From contig NZ_JAINVV010000016.1 of assembly GCF_019880585.1 (NCBI RefSeq), positions 1-64,000 on the forward strand: a stretch of 64,000 bases of DNA, given 5' to 3'. Below the pieces are notes generated by a model. It did not search any database and had not been told where the DNA came from. It saw only the letters and a list, made by a program, of their open reading frames with translations. Shown here in pieces: positions 1 through 8,039 of the stretch. The position numbers and the translations under genes were made by a program. This DNA is from Sphingomonas colocasiae. Its GTDB lineage: Bacteria > Pseudomonadota > Alphaproteobacteria > Sphingomonadales > Sphingomonadaceae. How positions within the stretch are numbered: position 1 is the first letter of the stretch; each line of letters opens with the position of its first letter.

Positions 1-3000
1 GCGCGCACGGTGAGGCTGTAGCTCGGCCGGCTCTCGAAGGTCGCGGTCGTGCCGGTGGTGGTGATCACGCCGTTGGCATCGATATGGAACAGCCCGGCAT
101 CCGCGCCCGAGAGCGACCAGATGATGGCATCGCCATCGACATCGCTCGCGGACGCCGTGCCGACGACCGTGCCGGCGGCTGCGCCTTCGTTGATCCGGTC
201 GCTGTCGATCGCAAGGTTCGCGGGCGCGTCGTTGACCGAATTGACCGTCAGGTTGACCGTCGTGATATTGCCGTTCGCGGTGCCGTCATTGGGGCGATAG
301 CTGAAGCTGTCGCTGCCATGATAATCGGCATCGGGCGTATAGGTGAAGCCGCCAATGGTGCTGAACGCCAGCACGCCGTGCAGCGGGCCTGTCACCAGCA
401 CAGCGGTCAGCGAGCTGCCTTCCGCATCGGTGTCGTTCACAAGCACGCCGGGACTGCCGACGATGAGCGCCGTGTCCTCGTCGGTCGAATAGCCGTCAGC
501 CACACCCACCGGCAGATCGTTGACCGCGGTGATGGTGATGGTCTGGCTCGCCGATCCGGTGAGGGCACCGCCGGTGCCGCTGTTGCCGCCATCGTTGATG
601 CCGACGGTCAGCGTCGTGCTGGCGGGCGGCGTATCGGTGTTGGCGGTGAAGTTGACGCTGCTGGTGGCGTTGGTGTTCAGCAGATCGTTGATCTGCGCCA
701 GCGTGCCGGTGAGGGTGACGCTGTTCGTGCCGCTGCCCGAGACGTTCGCGCCGCTCGTGCCTGCCGTGACCGTCAGTACGCCATAGCCGACGCCCAGCGT
801 CACCGTGACGCTGCCGCTGCCCGCATCGGCATCGGCGACCGAGACCGTGCCCTTCAGGCTGAGCGCCACCTGTTCGGTCGCCGCATAGGCGCTTGCCGAA
901 ACCGCCGCCGTCGGCGCGTCGTTCACCGCCGTGATGTTGATCGTCTGGCTGGCCGAACCGGTGAGCGCACCGCCGCTGCCCGTATTGCCGCCGTCATTGA
1001 TGCCGACGGTGAGTGTCGTGCTGGCGGACGGCGTATCGGTGTTCGCGGTGAAGGTGACGCTGCTGGTGGCGTTGGTGTTCAGCAGATCGCTGATCTGCGC
1101 CAGCGTGCCGGTGAGCGTGACCGTGCCCGTGCCGCTGCCAGTGACGTTCGCGCCGCTCGTGCCTGCGCTTACAGTCAATATGCCGTAGCCGACGCCCAGC
1201 GTCACAGTGACGCTGCCTGTTCCGGCATCGGCGTCGGCGACCGAGACCGTGCCCTTCAGGTTGAGCGCGACCTGTTCGGTCGCGGCATAGGCGCTTGCCG
1301 AAACCGTCGCCGTCGGCGCGTCGTTCACCGCCGCGATATTGATCGTCTGGCTCGCCGATCCGGTCAGCGCACCGCCGCCGCCGCCGCTATTGCCGCCATC
1401 GTTGATGCCGACACTGAGCGTCGTGCTGGCGGGCGGCGTATCGGTATTGGCAGTGAAGCTGACGGTGCTCGTGGCGTTGGCCCCCAGTAGATCGTTGATC
1501 TGTGCCAGTGTGCCGGTGAGCGTGACGCTGCTCGTGCCGCTGCCCGAGACATTCGCACCACTCGTACCCGACGTCACCATCAGTACGCCATAACCGACGC
1601 CCAGCGTCACGGTGACGCTGCCGCTGCCTGCATCGGCGTCGGCAACCGAGACCGTGCCCTTCAGGCTGAGCGCGACCTGTTCGGTCGCCGCATAGGCGCT
1701 TGCCGAAACCGCCGCCGTCGGCGCGTCGTTCACCGCCGCGATCGTGATCTCCTGCGTCGCCGATCCGGTGAGCGCACCGCCGCTGCCGCTATTGCCGCCA
1801 TCATTGACCCCTACGGTCAGTGTCGTGCTGGCGGGCGGCGTATCGGTGTTCGCGGTGAAGCTGACGCTGCTGGTGGTGTTGGTGTTCAGCAGATCGTTGA
1901 TCTGCGCCAGTGTGCCGGTGAGCGTGACGGTGCCCGTACCGCTGCCCGAGACATTCGCGCCGCTCGTGCCCGCCGTCACCGTCAAGATGCCGTAGCCCAC
2001 CCCCAGCGTCACCGTGATGTTGCCATTGCCGGAATCGTCGGCAACCGACACTCTGCCCTTCAGGTCGAAAGCCACCTGCTCGGTCGAGGCGTAGCTTGGC
2101 CCCTCAAGCGCAAATGCAAAGGCTTGACCTTCGCTAAGCCAGGCAGACGGATTGGCGAGGTTGAAGCTGGCATGACTGCCAACGGCGTCTTGGGGTGTGG
2201 AGGATCGCACCCAGAATATTTGGGTGTTGTCATAGGCCGATCCCCAGGCACCCTCGTGCAGCGCGAGGAAATATTCGCCGGCATCCAGCGTCACATTGCC
2301 CAGGTCGATCGTGGCCAGGACGACGTCGGTGCCATCGGCAAAATTCTGACCGGAATCGACAAGCAGCGGCGTGCTGTCCGTTCCGCTGAACAGCAGCGTG
2401 CCGGGCGCGCCACTCACCGAGGAATAGATGCCCCAGCTCAACGTACCGCTGAAGCCGTCCAGCATGCCATTGTTCGGACCATTGTCGTTCAGGGCTGCCG
2501 TGATCGTTGTCAGCATCCGGCGTTCCGCAAGTGTGAAACTGTCGGAATTGACCGAACTCGAAATACCATTTGCGCCCTGCAGATCGAGGATGCTCTGGTT
2601 GAAGATCGTGCCGGACGGAGCGATGGAAACGGTCGGCGCATCGTTGACCGCCGCGATGGTGATCGTCTGCGTCGCCGGCGCGGAAGGGGTAGCATCGCCG
2701 GGTTCCTGCGCGGTCACGGTGAGCACGGTGCTGGCGGGCGGCGCATCGGTGTTGGCGGTGAAGGTGAAGCTGCTGGTGCTGTTGGCGCCGAGCAGATCGT
2801 TGACCTGCGCCAGCGTGCCGGTGAGGATGATCGTGTCGGTGCCACTGCCCGACACGTTCGCTCCGCTGTCGCCCGCCGTCGCCGTCAGGATGCCGTAACC
2901 GACGCTCAGCGTCACCGTCATGGTGCTGCCGCCGACATCACTGTCGGCAATCGAGACATTACCCTTGAGATTGAGCGACACCTGCTCGGTCGCCGCATAG

Positions 3001-3563
3001 ACAGGGGTTTCGTTGAGCGAAAAGGCCATGGAGCCGAAATCGGTCGTCCAAAGCCACTGCGACGGATTGGCTTCAGTTTCGGATTGGGACGCGCCATTGC
3101 TGCCGAGATCGCTACTCGTCCTCATCCAATAGATTTCGGAACCGTCAAAAGCCGATCCCCAGGCGCCTTCGTGCAGCGCGATGAAATAATCGCCCGCATC
3201 GAGCGTCACGCCCAGATCGATCGTCGTTCTGACGATGTCGTCGGTGCTGCCGGTAAAGCTCAGGCCGGTATCCTCGAACAGGGGTGTGCTGTCCGATCCG
3301 CTGAACAGCAAAGTTCCCGGCGCTCCGCCCACGGAGGAATAGATGCCCCAGCTCAACGTGCCGCTGAAGCCATCCAGCACGCCATTGTCCGGGCCGATAT
3401 CGTTCAGCGCGGCGGTGATTGTCGTCAGCGTCCGCCGTCCGGTGAGCGTGAAGCTTTCCGCAGTCACAAAATTCGAGATCTTCAGGGCATGCGAGATGCT
3501 GATCCCGCTCTGGTCGAAAAGGGTCCCGGGGGTCGAGATATAAACCGAAGGCGCGATGGTCAT
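1..3563 (-). CDS. Giant repeat adhesin, VCBS/cadherin-like (C-terminus outside window)
   Basis: One open minus-strand frame runs from ATG at 3563 to the left edge (about 1,187 codons, no stop), so only the N-terminal part is present. A GGAG stands 8 bases before the ATG. There is no signal peptide, as expected for a type I-secreted RTX-like adhesin with a C-terminal signal; that is inference because the C-terminus is missing. Residues about 1-190 and 310-490 are two related beta-rich modules with a W-G-x-Y-S-S region and a D-A-G-D-Y-F-I-A-L-H-E core, resembling choice-of-anchor type domains. Residues about 190-310 and then 490-1010 hold repeated Ig/VCBS-like units of about 135 residues, each opening with A-A-T-E-Q-V and closing with V-N-D-A-P-T. 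After these come a Big_9/tandem-95 type unit (V-N-D-T-D-A-E-G) and a cadherin-like unit (D-V-D-G-D, D-A-G-L-F). Expected role: calcium-dependent surface or biofilm adhesion. Confidence 0.85.
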   Translation of the reverse strand, partial: MTIAPSVYISTPGTLFDQSGISISHALKISNFVTAESFTLTGRRTLTTITAALNDIGPDNGVLDGFSGTLSWGIYSSVGGAPGTLLFSGSDSTPLFEDTGLSFTGSTDDIVRTTIDLGVTLDAGDYFIALHEGAWGSAFDGSEIYWMRTSSDLGSNGASQSETEANPSQWLWTTDFGSMAFSLNETPVYAATEQVSLNLKGNVSIADSDVGGSTMTVTLSVGYGILTATAGDSGANVSGSGTDTIILTGTLAQVNDLLGANSTSSFTFTANTDAPPASTVLTVTAQEPGDATPSAPATQTITIAAVNDAPTVSIAPSGTIFNQSILDLQGANGISSSVNSDSFTLAERRMLTTITAALNDNGPNNGMLDGFSGTLSWGIYSSVSGAPGTLLFSGTDSTPLLVDSGQNFADGTDVVLATIDLGNVTLDAGEYFLALHEGAWGSAYDNTQIFWVRSSTPQDAVGSHASFNLANPSAWLSEGQAFAFALEGPSYASTEQVAFDLKGRVSVADDSGNGNITVTLGVGYGILTVTAGTSGANVSGSGTGTVTLTGTLAQINDLLNTNTTSSVSFTANTDTPPASTTLTVGVNDGGNSGSGGALTGSATQEITIAAVNDAPTAAVSASAYAATEQVALSLKGTVSVADADAGSGSVTVTLGVGYGVLMVTSGTSGANVSGSGTSSVTLTGTLAQINDLLGANATSTVSFTANTDTPPASTTLSVGINDGGNSGGGGGALTGSASQTINIAAVNDAPTATVSASAYAATEQVALNLKGTVSVADADAGTGSVTVTLGVGYGILTVSAGTSGANVTGSGTGTVTLTGTLAQISDLLNTNATSSVTFTANTDTPSASTTLTVGINDGGNTGSGGALTGSASQTINITAVNDAPTAAVSASAYAATEQVALSLKGTVSVADADAGSGSVTVTLGVGYGVLTVTAGTSGANVSGSGTNSVTLTGTLAQINDLLNTNATSSVNFTANTDTPPASTTLTVGINDGGNSGTGGALTGSASQTITITAVNDLPVGVADGYSTDEDTALIVGSPGVLVNDTDAEGSSLTAVLVTGPLHGVLAFSTIGGFTYTPDADYHGSDSFSYRPNDGTANGNITTVNLTVNSVNDAPANLAIDSDRINEGAAAGTVVGTASASDVDGDAIIWSLSGADAGLFHIDANGVITTTGTTATFESRPSYSLTVR
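541..2090 (-). repeat. Four tandem units of 402-405 bp inside the adhesin gene
   Basis: The motif gtctggct recurs at 541, 943 and 1345, with a variant at 1750, giving steps of 402, 402 and 405 bases. Each unit encodes one Ig/VCBS-like domain of about 134-135 residues. Adjacent units are very similar at DNA level, which points to recent expansion or ongoing homogenisation. A fifth, more diverged unit lies at about 2640-3000, separated by a different domain. Confidence 0.85.
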
Positions 3564-3856
3564 CCATTGTCTCCGCAAGAAAGCTCAATGGTCGCCATGC
3601 GTCGCCCCCATTGATCGCGATGGGGCGTTCCCACGCTTCATGAAGATGCCTCGTAGGAACCGGAGGCGCGTCAGTCGATTGAATTTAAGTATAATATTTA
3701 AATGGAATATGAGGCTTCCGCCCACCAGCATGCGGCGATGGCTGCGTCAAACCCATGGCTGGCGGCCGATGGGGCGCCACGGCGGGTTGAACATGCCACG
3801 GCATCAGCCGAAACCGCTGCCGCCCAGGAACTGACCCGCGCCTCTTCGACGCGGGG
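3564..3856. other. Intergenic stretch with AT-rich promoter-like patch and weak hairpin
   Basis: No convincing gene. An AT-rich patch at about 3680-3705 (gaatttaagtataatattta) stands out in otherwise GC-rich DNA and probably carries the promoter of the leftward adhesin. A hairpin at 3831-3840 / 3850-3860 (CTGACCCGCG against CGCGGGGTCAG, one bulged G) overlaps the esterase stop codon and could weakly terminate it; it has no T tract. Confidence 0.4.
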
Positions 3857-4825
3857 TCAGGGCTTGTCGGCAAAGGCGCGCAGCAGCGCGTCGCGCAGCG
3901 CGGGCCAGTCTCCGCTAGCATGGGTTTCGCCCGGCACGACGCGGAACGAGACCTGAAGCGGTTCGGTCTTCAGCCGGTCCGCCAGGTCGCGGGCATTGTC
4001 GACCATGCGCGCGCGGATGCTGAGATCCGCGATGTTCAGCCAGGACGGGTCCCGTTCCTTGCCCGGCGGCGCGGACTGCTCATATTCGCCCGCGCTCAGG
4101 AACAGCCGACGCGGCGTCTTCATCTTGCCCAGCCTGCCGGCCAGGCCCGGCAGCAATTTCAGCACCTGCTTCTCTCCATACCAGATCGACGGGCTGGACG
4201 AGACATAGGTGCGGAACAGATCGGGCCGCCGGAACAGCGCCTGGAGCGTGAACAGCCCGCCCAGGCTGTAGCCCGCGATCGTGCGGCGATCGGCATCGAT
4301 CGGCTTTCCCGCCTCGACGCCGGGTATCACCTGGTTCGCGACGAAATCGAGGAATGCCTCCGCGCCGCCCTTTTCGGTCATCGGGCGGAGCATCTCCGTG
4401 CCCTCCGGAACCTTGGGGGTGTAATCGAGCTGGCGGCGCGATTCCCCGGGATAGCCGATGCCGATAACGACGCCCGGCGCCATGCCCGAATAGACGCCCA
4501 GCCGGTTCTCGAACTCGGCGGCGATCGCGAAGCTCTCGGTGCCGTCGAGCAGATAGAGGATCGGATAGCCGCCGGGGGGCGGGGGATCCTTCGGCCAGGC
4601 GATATGGATGAGATAATCGACGCCCGACGGCGATCGCATCGACCGGACTTCGGAGCGCGGCATCACATAGGGCGCACCCGTCGACGCGCCGGCGGGTGAA
4701 GCGGCGGCCGGGGCGGGGGTATCCGCCGCCGCTGCCGGCAGCGGCACCATGGCGATCGCGGCCGCCAGAATCGGGCGTGGCATCCGCCAGTTTCGAACCG
4801 TCATTCCGCGTCGCATCCCCGTCAT
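3857..4825 (-). CDS. Exported Fes/IroE-type alpha/beta-hydrolase (esterase D family)
   Basis: 322 residues. The ATG at 4825 was chosen because AGGGGA precedes it by 6 bases; a longer frame upstream has arginine-rich, non-coding composition. The N-terminus (R-N-W-R-M-P-R-P then a hydrophobic run ending A-A-A-A-D) is a signal peptide. The mature part fits the PF00756 esterase family: Y-L-L-D-G-T at about 91-96, nucleophile elbow G185-Y-S187-L-G-G, S-P-S-I-W-Y at about 211-216, and E-T-H302 as likely catalytic histidine. Relatives include siderophore esterases (Fes, IroE) and feruloyl or other esterases. It is divergent from a TonB-dependent receptor 167 bases away, so the pair may import and cleave the same ester-containing ligand, for example a catecholate siderophore. 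The substrate is not visible from sequence. Confidence 0.85.
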   Translation of the reverse strand: MTGMRRGMTVRNWRMPRPILAAAIAMVPLPAAAADTPAPAAASPAGASTGAPYVMPRSEVRSMRSPSGVDYLIHIAWPKDPPPPGGYPILYLLDGTESFAIAAEFENRLGVYSGMAPGVVIGIGYPGESRRQLDYTPKVPEGTEMLRPMTEKGGAEAFLDFVANQVIPGVEAGKPIDADRRTIAGYSLGGLFTLQALFRRPDLFRTYVSSSPSIWYGEKQVLKLLPGLAGRLGKMKTPRRLFLSAGEYEQSAPPGKERDPSWLNIADLSIRARMVDNARDLADRLKTEPLQVSFRVVPGETHASGDWPALRDALLRAFADKP

Positions 4826-4915
4826 CGCAATCCCCTGTCTGCACAATATCCGCATCGGCCGGCGTGCCGGCAAGCGCCGTTTTCCGCCGATCGTTGCATC
4901 CGTTACGCGCCCGGC

Positions 4916-4953
4916 TTGACTGAATACATAGATAATACATATTGTGTGCACAA
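4916..4953 (+). promoter_or_regulatory. Candidate promoter and small palindrome ahead of the TBDR
   Basis: TTGACT at 4916-4921 resembles a -35 box; the best -10 is TATTGT at 4940-4945 with an 18-base spacer. Overlapping it is TTGTG-TG-CACAA (4942-4953), a perfect 5-base inverted repeat that could be an operator. The region lies between the divergent esterase and receptor genes. Sequence match only. Confidence 0.35.
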
Positions 4954-4992
4954 GCGCGAAACAGCGCTTGGCCATAACAGGGGGGAAATCGG

Positions 4993-7206
4993 ATGAACGG
5001 ATTGCGGTTGAGTCTGCTGGCGGGCGCGAGTGCGCTGGCCTGTCTCGCGAGCGGTGCGGCGGCGCAGGATGCGACCACCACCGACAATCAGGTCGAAGAT
5101 ATCGTCGTGACCGCGCAGAAGCGCGAACAAAGGCTGCAGGATGTGCCGATGGCGGTTTCCGCATTGTCGGCGAGCGACCTGATCGACAGGAACCAGACCA
5201 AGGTAGAGGATTATTTCCGTTCGATTCCGGGTCTGGCGCTCAGTCCGCTCGCCAATGGCCGCTACAATCTGTCGATCCGCGGCGTCACCACCGGTGTTTC
5301 GACGAGCCCGACGGTGGGCGTCACCATCGACGACGTGCCCTATGGATCGGTTTCGATCCTGGGCTTCGGCAGCCGCTTCTTCCCCAATCTCGATCCCAGC
5401 GACCTGCAGCGCATCGAGGTGCTGCGCGGGCCGCAGGGCACGCTCTACGGCGCCAGCAGCCTGGGCGGCCTGCTCAAATATGTGACGCAGGATCCGTCGA
5501 CCACCCGGTTCAGCGGCCGGGTGCAGGCGGATCTGAGCACGATCGAGGATGGCGGCGTGGGTGGCGGCCTGCGCGGCGCGATCAATGTGCCGCTGGTGGA
5601 GGACAAGCTGGCATTGCGCGCCAGCGGCTTCTATCGCCGGGACGGCGGCTATGTCGACGATCCCGCGCAGGGCCGCAAGGATGTCGACCGTGCGGATGTT
5701 TACGGCGGGCGGCTTTCGCTGCTCTGGAACATCGCGCCCGGCGCGACGCTCAAGCTTGCCGCCTTGTACCAGAAGATCAGCGGAGACGGATCGAACCAGA
5801 TCGATACCGACAGCCGGCTTCGCGAGACGGTGGGCGATCTGGCGCACAAGTCCCAGATCGGCACCGGCGCCTATTCCAATCGCACCCAATTCTACAGCGC
5901 CAACCTGAACATCGATCTGGGCGGCGGCGTCGATTTCGGTTCGGTCACCGGTTATTCGATCAACGATTACAGGATGATCGCCGATCCCAGCGCATCCTAT
6001 GGCCCTTATGCCGCGCTCGTCTATCCCGTCACCGGCGCCGCGATGCCGTTCGGTTTCCGGACCAGCAAGATCTCGCAGGAATTGCGCCTGTCGTCATCGG
6101 GGCCGCTGCTCGACTGGCTGGTCGGCGGCTTCTTCACCAAGGAGAAATCGACCGACTATTTCATCGCCTATGGCGCGGACGTGACGACCGGCGCCTATGC
6201 AGGCGTGCTGTTCGACGAGGTCGACGAATTCCATTATCGCGAACTCGCCGCGTTCGGCGATGTGACGGTGCATATCGCGCCGCGCTTCGATCTCCAGCTC
6301 GGCGCACGCTACAGCGGCAACCGCCAGCGCTATCACAGCCTGATCGCCATTCCCCAGCCCGTGCAGTTCCTGTTCGGGCCGACCACCGATTTCCGCGAAA
6401 GATCGAGCGACAACGCCTTCACCTATGTGATCAGCCCCAGCTTCAAGGTGACGCCGGACATATTGGCCTATGCCCGCATTTCCAGCGGCTATCGCCCCGG
6501 CGGCCCCAATGCGGGCGATTTCGATGCGAGCACGCCGCGCGCGTACAAGGCGGATCGGACGACCAACTACGAGATCGGCATCAAGGGATCGGCGTTCGGG
6601 CGGATGCTCACTTTCGATCTCGCCGCCTACAAGCTCGACTGGAAGAATATCCAGCTCGCGTTCCACGACCAGAATACCGGATTCCTGTTCCTCAAAAATG
6701 CCAGCGCGGCGGTGAGCAAGGGCGTGGAGGGTTCGTTCGAACTGCGCCCCAGCCAGGGCCTGTCGATCTCCGGCAACGCGTCGATCAACGATGCCAAGCT
6801 GACGGCGGATCTGCCGGCGGCGGGATCGTTCGGGAAGAAGGGTGATGTGTTGCCCAATGTGCCGAAGTTCAGCGCGACGGTGTCGGCGGAGCAGAGCTTC
6901 CCGATCTCGGGCGGGCTCGACGCGTTCCTGGGCGGATCGGTCAGCCATGTCAGCGGCCGCCGGGTCGAATTTCCGAACAGCGCGGCGGAGGTGCGGGTGC
7001 GGCTGCCCGCCTATACCGTGGGTGATGTGCGCGTCGGCGTGCGCGACGATCACAAGTCGCTCACCGCCTTCGTTTCCAATATCGGCAATTCGCGCGGAGC
7101 GCTGTTTTCCGGGCCGCTGGGCAGCCGGGCATTCGCGGCGAGCCCGTTCTACAAGCTGGTCGTCCAGCCGCGAACGTTCGGCTTGACGGCCGCCTATGAT
7201 TTCTAG
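4993..7206 (+). CDS. TonB-dependent outer-membrane receptor 1
   Basis: 737 residues, the usual TBDR length. ATG at 4993 follows a G-rich Shine-Dalgarno (GGGGGGAAA). Signal peptide of about 24 residues ends A-A-A-Q-D. A TonB box (E-D-I-V-V-T-A-Q-K-R) lies just after it, then a plug domain with the conserved R-I-E-V-L-R-G-P-Q-G-T-L-Y-G segment at about 138-151 and a long beta-barrel ending in aromatic Y-D-F. The receptor binds a ligand outside and passes it to the periplasm using TonB/ExbBD energy. Divergent to an esterase, it may take up an iron-siderophore or another ester-linked substrate; the ligand cannot be read from sequence. A strong palindrome just after the stop closes the transcript. 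Confidence 0.93.
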   Translation: MNGLRLSLLAGASALACLASGAAAQDATTTDNQVEDIVVTAQKREQRLQDVPMAVSALSASDLIDRNQTKVEDYFRSIPGLALSPLANGRYNLSIRGVTTGVSTSPTVGVTIDDVPYGSVSILGFGSRFFPNLDPSDLQRIEVLRGPQGTLYGASSLGGLLKYVTQDPSTTRFSGRVQADLSTIEDGGVGGGLRGAINVPLVEDKLALRASGFYRRDGGYVDDPAQGRKDVDRADVYGGRLSLLWNIAPGATLKLAALYQKISGDGSNQIDTDSRLRETVGDLAHKSQIGTGAYSNRTQFYSANLNIDLGGGVDFGSVTGYSINDYRMIADPSASYGPYAALVYPVTGAAMPFGFRTSKISQELRLSSSGPLLDWLVGGFFTKEKSTDYFIAYGADVTTGAYAGVLFDEVDEFHYRELAAFGDVTVHIAPRFDLQLGARYSGNRQRYHSLIAIPQPVQFLFGPTTDFRERSSDNAFTYVISPSFKVTPDILAYARISSGYRPGGPNAGDFDASTPRAYKADRTTNYEIGIKGSAFGRMLTFDLAAYKLDWKNIQLAFHDQNTGFLFLKNASAAVSKGVEGSFELRPSQGLSISGNASINDAKLTADLPAAGSFGKKGDVLPNVPKFSATVSAEQSFPISGGLDAFLGGSVSHVSGRRVEFPNSAAEVRVRLPAYTVGDVRVGVRDDHKSLTAFVSNIGNSRGALFSGPLGSRAFAASPFYKLVVQPRTFGLTAAYDF

Positions 7207-7208
7207 GG

Positions 7209-7245
7209 GATCGGCGGAAAACCGGTCACCGGTTTTCCGCCGATC
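7209..7245 (+). terminator. 18-bp perfect inverted repeat after the TBDR
   Basis: GATCGGCGGAAAACCGGT at 7209-7226 is exactly mirrored at 7228-7245 around a single C. It begins three bases after the stop codon of the receptor. There is no T tract, so it may be a hairpin stop or an mRNA 3'-end stabiliser. Confidence 0.7.
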
Positions 7246-7304
7246 GGCATTTGCGCTTCCGGATCATTTTCCTAGAGTGGGAGGATGGAAGCCAGAGGAA
7301 CGCC

Positions 7305-7700
7305 GTGAAGCAGGAGCAGGGCCGGGCCGTTGAAACGGGCATTCGCCGGGTTTTCCTGGCCGGCCTGTGGACGGCGCTGCTGACGGCCTTGCTCAGCGCG
7401 CTTCTGCCGCTGGGCATGCCGCAATCGACGGCCCTGGGCTCCGCCTTCAATCCAGCGGCGACCGCGGTTGCGATCAAGGCGGGCTCCGGCCAGCTCCGCA
7501 TCGTCGCGAAGGCGGCCGCGAAAGATGACGATACCGCGCCGCGCGATGGCCCGTCATGGGCCGCCGTTTGCGGCGCTTCGACGCCCCGGTTCAGCTCTTC
7601 GCCGTCATTCTCCGGCGCCTGCCGGCGATTGTCCGATCCGGCCGCGCGGGGCGCGGAGATCTGGCCGGTCATCTATGCGCGCGGGCCGCCGACGGCCTGA
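7305..7700 (+). CDS. Small hydrophobic protein, possibly DUF2946-like
   Basis: 131 residues starting at GTG 7305, which has GAGGAA about 5 bases upstream; the frame is open to 7251 but that extension lacks a ribosome site. Codon third positions are strongly GC, as in real genes here. Residues about 15-36 form one hydrophobic helix (L-A-G-L-W-T-A-L-L-T-A-L-L-S-A-L-L-P), followed by a polar tail with two cysteines and a terminal Y-A-R-G-P-P. The layout (one helix, then a tail ending R-x-P-P) recalls the short DUF2946 proteins of Proteobacteria, but the similarity is weak. No function is assigned. Confidence 0.5.
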   Translation: MKQEQGRAVETGIRRVFLAGLWTALLTALLSALLPLGMPQSTALGSAFNPAATAVAIKAGSGQLRIVAKAAAKDDDTAPRDGPSWAAVCGASTPRFSSSPSFSGACRRLSDPAARGAEIWPVIYARGPPTA

Positions 7701-7820
7701 TCCGCTGAGGGCCATTCCCGATCGAAGCGCCGATGCATGCGATTTCGGGCGCGGCGGGCCCTGCATGTTTTCCGGATCGAGACCGGGCGCCGTTCGGCGT
7801 GCCGGATGAAGGGGTTCCAT

Positions 7821-7943
7821 ATGAAGACGAGGAAATCCGGCGGCGGAAAGAAGCGGCCGCCATGGTGGTTCATGCCGACGATATTCGCGGGAATGGCGGG
7901 TTCGGCGGCGCTGGTCGCCGCGATCGTCTCCGCCACCGAGTGA
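7821..7943 (+). CDS. 40-residue single-helix membrane peptide
   Basis: ATG 7821 is preceded by AAGGGG about 8 bases upstream; a longer in-frame start at 7737 gives arginine-rich sequence and is not favoured. The peptide has a very basic N-terminus (K-T-R-K-S-G-G-G-K-K-R), P-P-W-W, then a hydrophobic helix of about 20 residues ending A-T-E. This is a typical small inner-membrane protein with the N-terminus in the cytoplasm. It lies between the preceding small protein and the antiporter terminator. Function unknown. Confidence 0.5.
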   Translation: MKTRKSGGGKKRPPWWFMPTIFAGMAGSAALVAAIVSATE

Positions 7944-7980
7944 GCGGCGACCGGCGGTTGCCGGAACTGTACCGGAGAGC

Positions 7981-8009
7981 GCGAGGGCAGGCCCAAGGCC
8001 GGCCCTCGC
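7981..8009. terminator. Hairpin between convergent genes
   Basis: GCGAGGGC (7981-7988) pairs with GCCCTCGC (8002-8009), with further G/C pairing inside the loop. It sits between the rightward small gene ending at 7943 and the leftward antiporter ending at 8040, so it can serve both strands. Confidence 0.55.
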
Positions 8010-8039
8010 CGATCCGCTTCCGTCGAAGCACGGCCTGCT

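Noticed and set aside
84-1490. Plus-strand open frame of 468 codons
   Set aside because: Complement of the adhesin repeats; Arg/Ala/Asp-rich with periodic repeats that simply mirror the minus-strand units.
541-2090. Regular repeats considered as a possible CRISPR array
   Set aside because: Units of about 402-405 bases are in-frame protein domains; no short repeats with unique spacers.
7226-7672. Minus-strand frame opposite the small hydrophobic protein
   Set aside because: No ribosome site or domain; the plus-strand frame has a start signal and a clear hydrophobic helix.
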